A stretch of DNA of 64,000 nucleotides from Alloalcanivorax venustensis ISO4 (lineage in GTDB: Bacteria > Pseudomonadota > Gammaproteobacteria > Pseudomonadales > Alcanivoracaceae), in assembly GCF_015356855.1 (NCBI RefSeq), contig NZ_ARXR01000003.1:62001-126000 (forward strand), read 5' to 3'. Position 1 is the first letter of the stretch. Each line of letters opens with the position of its first letter. Below the pieces are notes generated by a model that made no database searches, was not told where the DNA came from, and saw only the letters and a program-made list of their open reading frames with translations. Shown piece after piece: positions 17,366 through 26,563 of this stretch. A program made the position numbers and the translations under genes.

Positions 17366-18259
17366 TCACGCCGGCCCTGAATTCTGTCTGGCTCGAAGCG
17401 TCGCCAGTGCCTCATGGAGAGGTGAGATTTCAGTGCTTCGAGCCACAAAACCTGTCCAGTATTCCGGCAAGTGCCGCAGTGCGTTATGCGCGTCTTGCTG
17501 GTCGGCGAAGTGTGCGAAACAACAAGCGCCGGTACCGGTCATGCGGGCGTTGCCCGCTTCGCTTTGGAGCCAGTCGAGCGCTTTATCCACGGCGGGAAAA
17601 AGGCGCCGGGCCACGGCTTCGCAGTCGTTGTGCCCTTCCTTCAGGAAGGCCTCGAAAGTGGCCGCCCCAAGCGAGGCCGGTAATGTAATGGCGGGGGTGT
17701 GCCTTGTCAATTCCCCGTCGCCGAAAATTCGAGCGGTTGAAACGGAGACCCCGGGATCGACCACCAGAAACCAGAGTGGCGGCAATTCAACGGCTTGCAA
17801 GCGTTCGCCCACGCCTTCCGCCCAGGCGTTGCGGCCGCGCACGAACACCGGCACGTCCGCGCCCAGGCTCAGCCCCAGCCGCGCCAGGGTATCCACGTCC
17901 AGGTCCAGGCCCCAGAGCAGATTCAGCCCCCACAGCGCGGTGGCGGCGTCGGAGGAGCCGCCGCCCACGCCGCCGCCGGCGGGCAGCCTCTTGCGCAGAT
18001 GCAGGCGCGCGCCGGCGGTGTGGCCGGTCTCCTGTTGCAGCAGTCGGGCGGCGCGCAGCACCAGATTGTCGTCGTCCACCGGCAGCGCCGGGTTGTCGCA
18101 ACGCAAGCTGAGGGTATCGGCGGGCTGGAAGTCCAGAGTGTCGCCGTGGTCGAGCAGCACGAACAGGGTCTGCAGCAGGTGGTAGCCATCCTGGCGCCGG
18201 CCGTTGATGTGCAAAAACAGGTTGAGTTTGGCCGGCGCCGGCAGGGAAAACGGAGCCAT
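17366..18259 (-). CDS. ispE: 4-diphosphocytidyl-2-C-methyl-D-erythritol kinase
   Basis: This 297-aa GHMP kinase of the non-mevalonate isoprenoid pathway phosphorylates the 2-hydroxyl of CDP-methylerythritol. It opens with LPAPAKLNLFLHINGRRQDGYH, has the glycine-rich ATP loop LPAGGGVGGGSSDAATAL in the first half, and ends with MTGTGACCFAHF. The ATG at 18259 begins the conserved APAKLN motif; the frame stays open upstream through lolB, but that extension is not real. It starts 3 bp after the lolB stop and precedes tRNA-Gln and prs, so lolB-ispE form an operon. Confidence 0.95.
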   Translation of the reverse strand: MAPFSLPAPAKLNLFLHINGRRQDGYHLLQTLFVLLDHGDTLDFQPADTLSLRCDNPALPVDDDNLVLRAARLLQQETGHTAGARLHLRKRLPAGGGVGGGSSDAATALWGLNLLWGLDLDVDTLARLGLSLGADVPVFVRGRNAWAEGVGERLQAVELPPLWFLVVDPGVSVSTARIFGDGELTRHTPAITLPASLGAATFEAFLKEGHNDCEAVARRLFPAVDKALDWLQSEAGNARMTGTGACCFAHFADQQDAHNALRHLPEYWTGFVARSTEISPLHEALATLRARQNSGPA

Positions 18260-18261
18260 GA

Positions 18262-18843
18262 TCAGGGCTGGCTGGGCAGCGGCTGCCACTCGCGGATCAG
18301 CAGGGTAAAGCTGTCGGCGCCCTGGCGCGCCTTGATGCGGTGGGGCAGCGCCACCCGGCCCACGGTCTCGTAGCGGTCGAATTCCAGGTCCCAGCCCAGC
18401 TGGCTCAGCTGGCTGAGCCGGCCGTCGTCGTTTTCCTCCGACTGCGCCGGCGCCCCCGGCCAGACCAGCCCGCGGCTCCAGTATTCCAGCGCCGACACCG
18501 GCAGCCAGAAACCGGTCAGGTGCCAGGCCAGTTCGCCCGGGGTGCGGGCCTGCCATTCGCCCTGGGAGGTTTCCAGGCGGGCCATGCCCGGCTGCCAGGT
18601 GAGTTCCGCGCTGCCGAAACCGAGCGGGCCGGAAAAGCGGATTTCCCCGTAGCGCGGCGCCTGCTGCCAGTCGAAGCTGGCGGAGCCGCCGTCGTCGGCG
18701 GTGCGGTAGCCGAGCTTGCCGCTCATTTCCCAACGCTGGATCTGGTCGGCGCGGGTGAAGTCCGTGGGGGCCACCGGGGCCTGTTGGCAGGCGCTCAGCA
18801 GCAGCGCCAGGGGCAGCCACCAAAAACGGCTCGCATTGCTCAA
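18262..18843 (-). CDS. lolB: Outer-membrane lipoprotein receptor LolB
   Basis: The 193-aa lipoprotein has an N-terminal signal ending in the lipobox LLSAC (cysteine at about residue 19), then the LolB domain (RWEMSGKLGYRT, SFDWQQ, LTWQPG). LolB accepts lipoproteins from LolA and inserts them into the outer membrane. It overlaps the upstream TPR lipoprotein gene by 4 bp (ATGA) and is followed by ispE, a conserved gammaproteobacterial arrangement. Confidence 0.94.
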   Translation of the reverse strand: MSNASRFWWLPLALLLSACQQAPVAPTDFTRADQIQRWEMSGKLGYRTADDGGSASFDWQQAPRYGEIRFSGPLGFGSAELTWQPGMARLETSQGEWQARTPGELAWHLTGFWLPVSALEYWSRGLVWPGAPAQSEENDDGRLSQLSQLGWDLEFDRYETVGRVALPHRIKARQGADSFTLLIREWQPLPSQP

Positions 18844-20543
18844 AGTGTCACCTCCAGGCGTTGCAGGGTTTCCATGATCGGCTCGGCTTCCGGGCTTTGC
18901 TCCAGCGCCGTGGCCCAGACCCGGCGGGCATCATCTTCTTCCCCCAGCACCCACAGCACCTCGCCCAGGTGGGCGCTCACTTCCGGGTCCGGGAACTGGG
19001 CGTAGGCGCGGCGCAGGAACGGCAGCGCGTCCTCCGGGCGGCCCAGCCGGTACAGCACCCAGCCCATGGAATCGAGAATCGCCGGGTCGTTGGGCTGCTG
19101 TTCCAGGGCGCGGCGGATCATGTCGCGGGCCTGCTCCAGGCGCACGCCCTGGTCCGCCCAGGTGTAGCCCAGGGCGTTCAGCGCCGCCGGGTCGTCGGGC
19201 TGTTGTTCCAGCACCCGGCGCAGGTCCGCTTCCATGGCTTCATAGTTTCCCAGGCCGCCGGCGGTCATCGCCCGGGCGTAGAGCAGTTCCGGGTTGTCCG
19301 GGGCGGTTTCCAGGGCCCGGTCGAGCAGTGCCAGGGCGGATTCCGGGTCGCCGTTGGCGGCGCGCATGTCGGCCTCGCTGATCCACAGCAGGGTGGCCTG
19401 TTCCGGGTACTGATGGGTGAGGCTGGTGATCAGCGCGTGGGCCTGATCGCCACGGCCTTCGCTGTACATAAGCCGCGCCGCCTGCACCTGGGCCTGCAGG
19501 CTTTCGCCGCCCTTGACCTTCAAATAATATTCGATGGCGCCTTTGCTGTCGCCGCGCTGCTCCGCCGCCTGGCCCAGGTGCAGGCGCATTTCATTGGGGC
19601 GGTACCCCTGGCGCAGCAGCCGCTGCAGGATCGCCTCGGCGGAATCCATGGCGCCGGATTCCAGCGCCAGCAGGGCCAGGGAATACTGCAGGTCCAGGTC
19701 GCGGGGGTTCTGTTCCGCCAGGATGGTCAGCTGCTCGCTGGCCCGGTCGTAGCGGCCGGCGGCCAGCAGCAGGCGCACATAGGCGACCCGCGGGCGGTGC
19801 GCGTCGGGGGCCTCGTCGACGATATCGCTGAGCTCGCCCAGCGCCTTGTCACGGCGGCCCTGCTCAAACAGGATCTGGGTGCGCAGCAGCGCGGCTTCGC
19901 CGTGGTCCGGGTCCTGGTCCAGGGCGGTGTCCACCGCCTCCAGGGCGCCGTCCAGATCGCTCTGCTGACGCCGGTCCAGGGCGCGGGCGTACCACAGCGG
20001 CGCCTGCTCCGGGTAGCGCTCGGCGAGCCCGGACAGGGCGTTGAGCAGCCGTTGGTTGGCGCTTTCGTCCAGGCCGCGCGCCTCCGCCACCAGCGGGATC
20101 AGCGCTTCGCTGCCGTGCACCGCGAGCAGCCGGTCGATGGATTCGGTGGCTTGTTCCGGGCGCTCCAACTGGATGTCGGCCAGCGCCGCCAGGCGCAGGG
20201 CGTCGGCGTTGTCGGGCTGGCGCTCCAGCCACAGACCGGCCAGGTGACGGGCCTGCTCATGCTCTTCCAGATAGGTGGCGAGCTTGGTGGCCTGACCGAT
20301 GATTTCCGGGTCGTGGGTGGTTTCCGCCGCCCGCGCGTAATAGGCCATGGTGACGCGCAGGCTTTGCCGTTGGGCGGCGCTTTCCGCCACCAGTAGATCG
20401 CCCAGGGTTTCGCCGTCGTATTGGATCGGCGGAAGGTCCCGGGGCGGCGCGGCCGGGGCGGGGTCTTGCGGTGTGGACGGCATCTGCGAGCAGCCGGCCA
20501 GGGCGAACAGGGCGGCGGCGAGGAGCGATGGGCGTGATTTCAT
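18840..20543 (-). CDS. TPR-repeat outer-membrane lipoprotein
   Basis: The protein of about 567 residues starts with a lipoprotein signal (LLAAALFALAGCSQ; cysteine near residue 18). The rest is made of tetratricopeptide-like helical repeats: many ALxxxP and Y-A-R-A patterns, with strong units such as NPELLYARAM and DPAALNALGYTWADQG in the C-terminal half. TPR arrays bind partner proteins. The conserved linkage to lolB, with a 4-bp overlap, suggests a role in envelope assembly, but I know of no proven function. In-frame ATGs at 20543 and 20564 are both possible; 20543 places the signal peptide at the very N-terminus. It is divergent from hemA. Confidence 0.86.
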   Translation of the reverse strand: MKSRPSLLAAALFALAGCSQMPSTPQDPAPAAPPRDLPPIQYDGETLGDLLVAESAAQRQSLRVTMAYYARAAETTHDPEIIGQATKLATYLEEHEQARHLAGLWLERQPDNADALRLAALADIQLERPEQATESIDRLLAVHGSEALIPLVAEARGLDESANQRLLNALSGLAERYPEQAPLWYARALDRRQQSDLDGALEAVDTALDQDPDHGEAALLRTQILFEQGRRDKALGELSDIVDEAPDAHRPRVAYVRLLLAAGRYDRASEQLTILAEQNPRDLDLQYSLALLALESGAMDSAEAILQRLLRQGYRPNEMRLHLGQAAEQRGDSKGAIEYYLKVKGGESLQAQVQAARLMYSEGRGDQAHALITSLTHQYPEQATLLWISEADMRAANGDPESALALLDRALETAPDNPELLYARAMTAGGLGNYEAMEADLRRVLEQQPDDPAALNALGYTWADQGVRLEQARDMIRRALEQQPNDPAILDSMGWVLYRLGRPEDALPFLRRAYAQFPDPEVSAHLGEVLWVLGEEDDARRVWATALEQSPEAEPIMETLQRLEVTL

Positions 20544-20616
20544 CGGCTGGCTATCAAAGGACATTGAGCCGCTACTATCGCACAGGCGCGCGCCGGCCCC
20601 AAGGGCGGGGGTGACG

Positions 20617-20645
20617 TTGTTTTGCGGGGCGCTTTCGCGCAAAAT
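20617..20645 (+). promoter_or_regulatory. Possible sigma-70-type promoter for hemA
   Basis: TTGTTT at 20617-20622 and CAAAAT at 20640-20645 are separated by 17 bases. They lie about 55 bases before the hemA ATG in the gap divergent from the TPR gene. The match is partial. Confidence 0.3.
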
Positions 20646-20699
20646 GCGACACCCTTGCGCGTATCAGGGCCTAACCCCATCGGGTCGTCATCATTTCTT

Positions 20700-21992
20700 A
20701 TGAATCTCATCGCAGTCGGCGTTAATCACACCACCGCGGATGTGGAGCTGCGCGAGCAGCTGGCATTTTCCGCCGCTCAAGCGGATGACGCCCTGGTTGG
20801 CCTGCGCGAGCTTCCCGGTATCCGCGAAGCGGCGCTGCTGTCCACCTGCAACCGTACTGAAGTGTACTGCCTGATCGACGGCGAAACGCCGGATTTCGGG
20901 GAGTGGCTGGCGCAGGCCCGGCGCATGCCGGTGGAGACCCTGCGGCGGGTCCTTTATACCTACCGGGACGAAAAAGCCCTGGAGCACCTGATGCGGGTGG
21001 CCGGCGGCCTGGATTCCATGGTGCTCGGCGAACCGCAGATTCTCGGCCAGCTGCGCGAGGCCTACGCCCGGGCCCACGAGGCGGGGCTGATCAACGGCGA
21101 GCTGGGCCGGGTGTTCCAGGACGTGTTCTCGGTGGCCAAGCGCATCCGCACGGAAACCGGCATCGGCGCCAACCCGGTGTCGGTGGCCTACGCGGCGGTG
21201 TCGTTCGCCCGGCATATCTTCGCCGACCTGAAGCAGAGCCGCGCCCTGTTGATCGGCGCCGGCGAAATGATCGAGCTGGTGGCCCGGCACCTGGAAGAAC
21301 AGCAGGTGCACGAAATCGTGATCGCCAACCGCACCCAGGGCCGCGCCGACGACCTGGCCGCCCAGGTGGGCGGGCGCGGCATCGGCCTGGAAGAGCTGCC
21401 GGTGGCGCTGGAGCACGCGGACATTCTGATCTCCTGCACCGCCTCGCCGCTGCCGGTGCTGGGCAAGGGCACCGTGGAGCGGGCGCTCAAGCGCCGCCGC
21501 CACCGGCCGATGTTCATGGTGGATATCGCCGTGCCCCGCGACATCGAGCCGGAAGTCGGCGAACTGGACGACGTCTATCTGTACACCGTGGATCACCTCC
21601 AGGAGGCGATCCAGGAAAACGTGCGCGCCCGCCAGGAAGCCGCCGAGCAGGCCGGCGCCCTGATCGACGAGGCGATTCGCCGCCACCACCGCAGCCGCCG
21701 CGAACAGCGGGCCGTGGGGGTGCTGCGTGACTACCGGCGCCAGGGCACCGAGCTGGCCGACCAGGAGCTGCAGCGGGCCCTGGCGCAGTTGGAAAAGGGC
21801 GGCGACCCGGAACAGGTGCTGCGCCGCTTCAAACACAGCCTGGTCAACAAATGGCTGCACCAGCCGAGCGTGGGCCTGCGCCGGCTGGCCGCCGAAGGCC
21901 GCGCCGAGGCGCTCGCCATGGCGCGGGAAATACTGCTCGACCAGGACAACCTGGACGACCAGCCATCCGATCAGGAATCCGATCCAGAATAG
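20700..21992 (+). CDS. hemA: Glutamyl-tRNA reductase
   Basis: The 430-aa first enzyme of C5-pathway tetrapyrrole synthesis reduces glutamyl-tRNA to glutamate-1-semialdehyde with NADPH. Visible are [13 protein letters not shown], the catalytic cysteine in [11 protein letters not shown] (about residue 50), [15 protein letters not shown], and the NADPH fold [15 protein letters not shown], then the C-terminal helical dimerisation region. The ATG at 20700 matches the conserved N-terminus; the open frame upstream is ignored. It is followed by prfA after 10 bp, the standard hemA-prfA-prmC order. Confidence 0.97.
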   Translation: MNLIAVGVNHTTADVELREQLAFSAAQADDALVGLRELPGIREAALLSTCNRTEVYCLIDGETPDFGEWLAQARRMPVETLRRVLYTYRDEKALEHLMRVAGGLDSMVLGEPQILGQLREAYARAHEAGLINGELGRVFQDVFSVAKRIRTETGIGANPVSVAYAAVSFARHIFADLKQSRALLIGAGEMIELVARHLEEQQVHEIVIANRTQGRADDLAAQVGGRGIGLEELPVALEHADILISCTASPLPVLGKGTVERALKRRRHRPMFMVDIAVPRDIEPEVGELDDVYLYTVDHLQEAIQENVRARQEAAEQAGALIDEAIRRHHRSRREQRAVGVLRDYRRQGTELADQELQRALAQLEKGGDPEQVLRRFKHSLVNKWLHQPSVGLRRLAAEGRAEALAMAREILLDQDNLDDQPSDQESDPE

Positions 21993-22002
21993 CGGGAACC
22001 CC

Positions 22003-23094
22003 ATGCAAGCATCGCTGAACGGCAAACTGGAAAAACTGATGGAGCGGTTCGAGGAGGTCAGCGGCCTGCTTTCCGATCCGGATATTATTGCCGATCAGAA
22101 GCAATTCCGGAGCCTGTCCAAGGAGTACGCCGAGCTGGAAGCGGTGGTGAAGGCCTACCGCGCCTACCGGGCCAGCGAACAGGAACTGGAAAGCGCCCGC
22201 GCCCTGCTCGACGACGGCGACCCGGAAATGCGCGAGATGGGCGCCGAGGAAGCCCGCCACGCCCAGCAGCGCATCGACGAGCTGGACGAAGAATTGCAGC
22301 GCCTGATGTTGCCCCGCGACCCCCGCGACGGCGCCGACGTCTATCTGGAAATCCGCGCCGGCACCGGCGGCGACGAGGCGGCGCTGTTCGCCGGCGATCT
22401 GTTCAAGATGTACTCCCGCTACGCCGACCAGCGCGGCTGGAAAGTGGAGATCGTCAGCGCCAGCGAGGGCGAACACGGCGGCTATAAGGAAGTGATCGCC
22501 CAGGTGTCCGGCGACGACGTCTATTCGCGCCTCAAGTTCGAGTCCGGCGCCCACCGGGTGCAGCGGGTGCCGGCCACCGAGTCCCAGGGCCGCATCCACA
22601 CCTCGGCCTGCACGGTGGCGGTGCTGGCGGCGGCGGAGGACGCCGGCGACATCGAGATCCGCAACGAGGATCTGCGCATCGACACCTACCGCTCCTCTGG
22701 CGCCGGCGGCCAGCACGTCAACACCACCGATTCGGCGGTGCGCCTGACCCACCTGCCCACCGGCGTGGTGGTGGAGTGCCAGGACGAGCGCAGCCAGCAC
22801 AAGAACAAGGCCAAGGCCATGTCGCTGCTCAAGGCGCGGCTGCTCGACGCCCGCGAAACCGCGGCCCACGCCGAACAGGCCGCCGAGCGCAAATCCATGG
22901 TCGGCTCCGGGGACCGCTCCGAACGCATCCGCACCTATAATTTCCCCCAGGGCCGGCTCACCGACCACCGCATCAATCTGACCCTGTACCGGCTCAACGA
23001 GATCATCGCCGGCGACCTGGACGAAGTGATTGGTGCCTTGCTGTCCGAGCACCAGGCCGGCCAGCTCGCCGCCCTCGCCGACGGGCAGGGCTAG
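22003..23094 (+). CDS. prfA: Peptide chain release factor 1
   Basis: The 363-aa class I release factor recognises UAA and UAG. The codon-reading PAT tripeptide is at residues 190-192 ([15 protein letters not shown]) and the peptidyl-hydrolysis GGQ at 235-237, whose glutamine is the target of the next gene, prmC. The N-terminal helical domain is intact. It starts 10 bp after hemA; the long in-frame upstream extension overlaps hemA and is spurious. Confidence 0.97.
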   Translation: MQASLNGKLEKLMERFEEVSGLLSDPDIIADQKQFRSLSKEYAELEAVVKAYRAYRASEQELESARALLDDGDPEMREMGAEEARHAQQRIDELDEELQRLMLPRDPRDGADVYLEIRAGTGGDEAALFAGDLFKMYSRYADQRGWKVEIVSASEGEHGGYKEVIAQVSGDDVYSRLKFESGAHRVQRVPATESQGRIHTSACTVAVLAAAEDAGDIEIRNEDLRIDTYRSSGAGGQHVNTTDSAVRLTHLPTGVVVECQDERSQHKNKAKAMSLLKARLLDARETAAHAEQAAERKSMVGSGDRSERIRTYNFPQGRLTDHRINLTLYRLNEIIAGDLDEVIGALLSEHQAGQLAALADGQG

Positions 23095-23103
23095 GCGGTC
23101 GCC

Positions 23104-23925
23104 GTGCGACTGGACGACGCCCTGCGCCAGGCCCGCGAACAGCTGGCCGCTTCGCCCAGCCCGGGCCTGGACGCGGAACTGCTGCTTTGCCGCGTGATCG
23201 GTGAATCGCGCACCTACCTGCGCACCTGGCCGGAGCGCACCCTCAGCGACAGCCAGCAGCGGGTGTTCCAGGCGCTGGTGCGGCGCCGCGCCGAGGGCGA
23301 GCCGGTGGCCCACCTCACCGGCGAACGGGAATTCTTCGGCCGGCCGTTTCTGGTCAGCCCGCACACCCTGATCCCGCGCCCGGACACCGAAACCCTGGTG
23401 GAAGCGGTGCTGGAAACCCTCCCCGAGAGCGAATTGCGGGCGGTGGACCTGGGCACCGGCAGCGGCGCCATCGGCGTCACCCTGGCGCTGGAACGCCCGG
23501 CCTGGAGCCTGACCCTCACCGACGCCAGCCGGCCGGCCCTGGCGGTGGCGCGGGACAACGCCGAGCGCCTGGGCGCCCGGGTCGGCCTGGTGTGCTGCGA
23601 CTGGCTCGACGGCCTGGGCGGCCCCTTCGATCTGATCGTCAGCAACCCGCCCTACATCGATCCGCAGGACGCGCATATGGAACAGGGTGACCTGCGCTTT
23701 GAGCCGCGCTCGGCGCTGGCCGCTAACGACCACGGCCTCGCCGACCTGCGCGTGATCGCCGCCCAGGCCCACGACACCCTGGCGCCGGGCGGCTGGCTGG
23801 TGCTCGAGCACGGCTTCGACCAGGGCGGCGCGGTGCGCACTTTGCTCGGCGAACGGGGTTTCCAGGACGTGACCACCCGGCAGGACCTGGAAGGCCGCGA
23901 CAGGGTAACCTTGGGCCATGTCTGA
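23104..23925 (+). CDS. prmC: Release factor glutamine N5-methyltransferase
   Basis: This 273-aa SAM-dependent methyltransferase modifies the GGQ glutamine of release factors 1 and 2. It has the N-terminal substrate-binding helices, the SAM loop VDLGTGSGAIGVTLALE (about residues 114-130) and the active-site NPPY at 181-184. The start is a GTG at 23104, 9 bp after prfA; no better ATG is nearby. It overlaps moeB by 8 bp, implying translational coupling. Confidence 0.96.
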   Translation: MRLDDALRQAREQLAASPSPGLDAELLLCRVIGESRTYLRTWPERTLSDSQQRVFQALVRRRAEGEPVAHLTGEREFFGRPFLVSPHTLIPRPDTETLVEAVLETLPESELRAVDLGTGSGAIGVTLALERPAWSLTLTDASRPALAVARDNAERLGARVGLVCCDWLDGLGGPFDLIVSNPPYIDPQDAHMEQGDLRFEPRSALAANDHGLADLRVIAAQAHDTLAPGGWLVLEHGFDQGGAVRTLLGERGFQDVTTRQDLEGRDRVTLGHV

Positions 23926-24682
23926 CTACCACGGCGACGCCCTCAACGACGATCAGCTGCTGCGCTACAGCCGGCAGCTGCTGCTTCAGGAATTCGACCT
24001 CGACGGCCAGCAGGCGCTGGCCGGCGCCAGCGTGCTACTGGTGGGCTGCGGCGGCCTGGCCAATCCGGCGTCGCTGTATCTGGCCGGCGCCGGGGTGGGG
24101 CGGTTGCTGTTGGTGGACGATGACCGGGTCGACGCCAGCAACCTGCACCGGCAGATCGCCTTTCGCGGCGACCAGGTGGGCGAGGGCAAGGCCGGGGCGC
24201 TGGCGGCGCAGCTGCGCGCGCTCAACCCGGACGTGCTGGTCGAGCCCCACGCCGCCCGCGCCGACCGTGAATGGCTGGACCGGCACGTGCCCGGCGTCGA
24301 TCTGGTGCTCGACTGCAGCGACAACTTCGCCACCCGCCAGGCCGCCAATGCCGCCTGTGTGGCGCACCGCAAACCGCTGGTGAGCGGCGCCGCCATCCGT
24401 CTCGACGGCCAGCTGGCGGTATTTGATCTGCGCCGTCCGGACAGCGCCTGCTACGCCTGCGTGTACGGCGCCGGCACCGACGGCGACCTGGCCTGCAGCG
24501 AAGCGGGCATCCTCGGCCCGGTGGTCGGCACCGTGGGCACCCTGCAGGCGCTGCTCGCCATCCACCTGCTCACCGGCACCCCGGTGGCGCCGGTGCTGAG
24601 AGTTTTCGACGGCCGCACCCTGGGCTGGCGCGAAGTGGCCTTCAAGAAGGACCCGGGCTGCCCGGTCTGCGGCGCCGGCTAG
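23918..24682 (+). CDS. moeB: ThiF/MoeB/HesA-family adenylyltransferase
   Basis: This 254-aa E1-like enzyme activates the C-terminal glycine of a sulfur-carrier protein (MoaD in molybdopterin synthesis, or ThiS). It has the nucleotide loop LLVGCGGLANPASLYLAGAG, the DDDRVDASNLHRQ arginine/aspartate motif, and two zinc CxxC pairs (CYAC and CPVC at the C-terminus). The position after prmC is where moeB is found in Pseudomonas; ThiF remains possible. The neighbouring murI of that order is not here. The TAG stop interleaves with the stop of the convergent hydrolase (CTAG at 24679-24682). Confidence 0.9.
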   Translation: MSDYHGDALNDDQLLRYSRQLLLQEFDLDGQQALAGASVLLVGCGGLANPASLYLAGAGVGRLLLVDDDRVDASNLHRQIAFRGDQVGEGKAGALAAQLRALNPDVLVEPHAARADREWLDRHVPGVDLVLDCSDNFATRQAANAACVAHRKPLVSGAAIRLDGQLAVFDLRRPDSACYACVYGAGTDGDLACSEAGILGPVVGTVGTLQALLAIHLLTGTPVAPVLRVFDGRTLGWREVAFKKDPGCPVCGAG

Positions 24683-25413
24683 CCGGCGGTGGCCGACCGG
24701 TACTGTTCAAAAAAAGCCCGGCTGTCGGCGTAGGCGCCGAAAATACCGCCCTCCCGCTCCAGGCTGTTCAGCACTCCCTGATGCAGGTCCGGGCGCGCGG
24801 CGCCGCAGCAATCTTCCAGCAGCAGACAATCGAACCCGCGATCATTGGCTTCACGCATGGTCGAGGACACGCACACGTCGGTGGTGACGCCGAGCAGCAG
24901 CAGATGGCGAATCCCCCGGCTGCGCAATATCTGCTCCAGGTCGGTGGCGTAGAAAGCGCCGTTGCCGCACTTGTCCACCACCGGCTCGCCGTCCAGCGGC
25001 CGCATCTCGTCAATAAAATCCCAGCCTTCCTCGTCGCGCACCAGCAGCCGGCCGAGCGGCCCGGGGCTGCCGATGGCGGCGCCGGCGCGGGCCGCGCGCA
25101 GACGCTTGCAGTCGTTCAGGTCGGACAGGTCACGGCGGTGGCCCTCGCGGGTATGGACCACCGTCAGGCCCAGTTCCCGGGCCGCCGCGAGGGCGTCGCT
25201 GGCCGGCGCCACGCTGCGCCGGGTGTGTTCCAGCGATTCACCGAGGCTGGCGAAGTAGCCGCGCGGATCAAGAAAGTCCTTCTGCATGTCGATGGCCAGC
25301 AGCGCGGTGTCGTCGGCGCGCCACCGGCCCGCCACCGGCCAGGGGTAGGGCACGCTGCAGCGGCTGCTGTCGAACGCGTCCAGCGGTATCTTCGGAGCGG
25401 AGACGCTGTTCAT
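24679..25413 (-). CDS. Isochorismatase-family cysteine hydrolase, biuret hydrolase-like
   Basis: The 244-aa protein has the complete catalytic triad of the cysteine-hydrolase family: D42 in AIDMQKDF, K148 in VVDKCGNGAF, and the nucleophile C181 in TTDVCVSSTMREAND. The segments VHTREGHRRDLSDLN, TTDVCVSSTMREANDRG and LLLEDCCGA closely resemble what I recall of the biuret amidohydrolase BiuH, which turns biuret into allophanate and ammonia. Related enzymes act on ureidoacrylate or N-carbamoylsarcosine, so the substrate is a strong hint rather than proof. It overlaps the upstream substrate-binding protein by 4 bp (ATGA), so the two are translationally coupled. No allophanate hydrolase is in the window. 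Confidence 0.88.
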   Translation of the reverse strand: MNSVSAPKIPLDAFDSSRCSVPYPWPVAGRWRADDTALLAIDMQKDFLDPRGYFASLGESLEHTRRSVAPASDALAAARELGLTVVHTREGHRRDLSDLNDCKRLRAARAGAAIGSPGPLGRLLVRDEEGWDFIDEMRPLDGEPVVDKCGNGAFYATDLEQILRSRGIRHLLLLGVTTDVCVSSTMREANDRGFDCLLLEDCCGAARPDLHQGVLNSLEREGGIFGAYADSRAFFEQYRSATAG

Positions 25414-26486
25414 TGGTCGCTCCCCTCGGCCTCTTCCAGCCAGGTGGTGGGGAAGCGCAGTTTGACGTTATCCGCGTTGCCGATGACGGCGCCGGTGCCG
25501 CTCTCGATGCCGACGAAACCGGCGCTGGGCACCCCTTCGCCGAGCAGGCCGTGCTCGAACGCGAAGCCGGTGATCTGCTTCTGCGTGGCGACGAACTCTT
25601 CGCCGGTAATCAGAGCTTGCGCCTGCTCCGGGTCCAGGAAGTCGATGGTGCGCAGCTGGCTGCGGGCCCCGGCCAGGTCCGTGTTGAGGGTGTCGGCGGT
25701 GAACGCCATCAGGGCGTCGTGGCGCGGGTGTTCCGGATCGAGCAGGGCGGCGGCTTCGTACCAGGCGCCGGCGATGGCGCGGCCCAGGTCCGGGTTATCC
25801 CGCACTGCCTCGGTGCGCAGGATCATGGTGTCCAGCAATTCGCCGTAGATGTCCGAGGAATCGAACACCAGGGTGGTGTCCGGGTACTGGGCGAGAATTT
25901 CGCTGAGCTGCGGTTTCCAGGTGGCCACGGCCTGGGTATCCGAGGACTCGAACACGCTGGCGATGTCCGCGTCCGAGGTGTTGACCACGGTCACGTCCCG
26001 CTCGCTCAGGCCCTGGGTCTGCAGAGCCCGGGCCAGCATGTAGTGGGAGCCGGACAGCTCCACCAGATTGATCCGCGTGCCCTCCAGGTCGGCCACGCTT
26101 TTGTCCTTGCCGCGCAGCACGATGCCGTCGCTGCCGTTGGAGGTGCTCAGCGGCATGATCACGGTGGTGTCCACGCCGGAGGCGGCGGGAATGGTGAGCG
26201 CATCCAGCGACATGGCGATCACCGCGTCGAACTGCCCCAGGGAAAACTGGGTGATGGCTTCCACGTAATCGTTCATCTGCACCGCTTCCAGATCGAAGCC
26301 GTAGCGGTCGCCCCATTTCTCCAGGATGCCGTTTTCCTCGGCGTAGGCCAGGGGCATGGAGCCGGCGTACAGGGTCCAGGCGACGCTGTAGGATTCGCGG
26401 GCCTGGGTCGGGCCGGTGACGGCCACGAGCAACAGGGTAAGCAGCAGGGCGGGGCCCCGGGTCAGGCGCTTGGCGCTAACGTGCAT
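25410..26486 (-). CDS. ABC transporter substrate-binding protein, urea carboxylase-associated type
   Basis: The 358-aa periplasmic protein has an N-terminal signal (LLLTLLLVAVTGPTQARE). Its core is an NMT1/SsuA-like solute-binding domain: YSVAWTLYAGSMPLAYAEENGILEKWG, FDAVIAMSLDALTIPAASGVDTTV and WKPQLSEILAQYP. This resembles the periplasmic proteins found beside urea carboxylase genes and annotated as putative urea-binding. GGGAG precedes the ATG at 26486; a start 12 codons earlier would spoil the signal peptide. No permease or ATPase gene is adjacent, so it must borrow a distant transporter, act alone as a sensor, or be a remnant. It is coupled to the hydrolase gene downstream. Confidence 0.87.
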   Translation of the reverse strand: MHVSAKRLTRGPALLLTLLLVAVTGPTQARESYSVAWTLYAGSMPLAYAEENGILEKWGDRYGFDLEAVQMNDYVEAITQFSLGQFDAVIAMSLDALTIPAASGVDTTVIMPLSTSNGSDGIVLRGKDKSVADLEGTRINLVELSGSHYMLARALQTQGLSERDVTVVNTSDADIASVFESSDTQAVATWKPQLSEILAQYPDTTLVFDSSDIYGELLDTMILRTEAVRDNPDLGRAIAGAWYEAAALLDPEHPRHDALMAFTADTLNTDLAGARSQLRTIDFLDPEQAQALITGEEFVATQKQITGFAFEHGLLGEGVPSAGFVGIESGTGAVIGNADNVKLRFPTTWLEEAEGSDQ

Positions 26487-26563
26487 GACGATCTCCCGAA
26501 AGTGTAAGCGAGCCTCCACCATAAAAAGCGGGCGGCCCGGCTAACATGACGGAGCGTGCAGGT

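Noticed and set aside
18260-18823. N-terminal extension of ispE through lolB
   Set aside because: The extension overlaps lolB in another frame; the conserved APAKLN start is at 18259.
21844-23919. 691-aa open frame antisense to prfA/prmC
   Set aside because: It is a shadow of two certain genes, with low-complexity composition and no recognisable domain.
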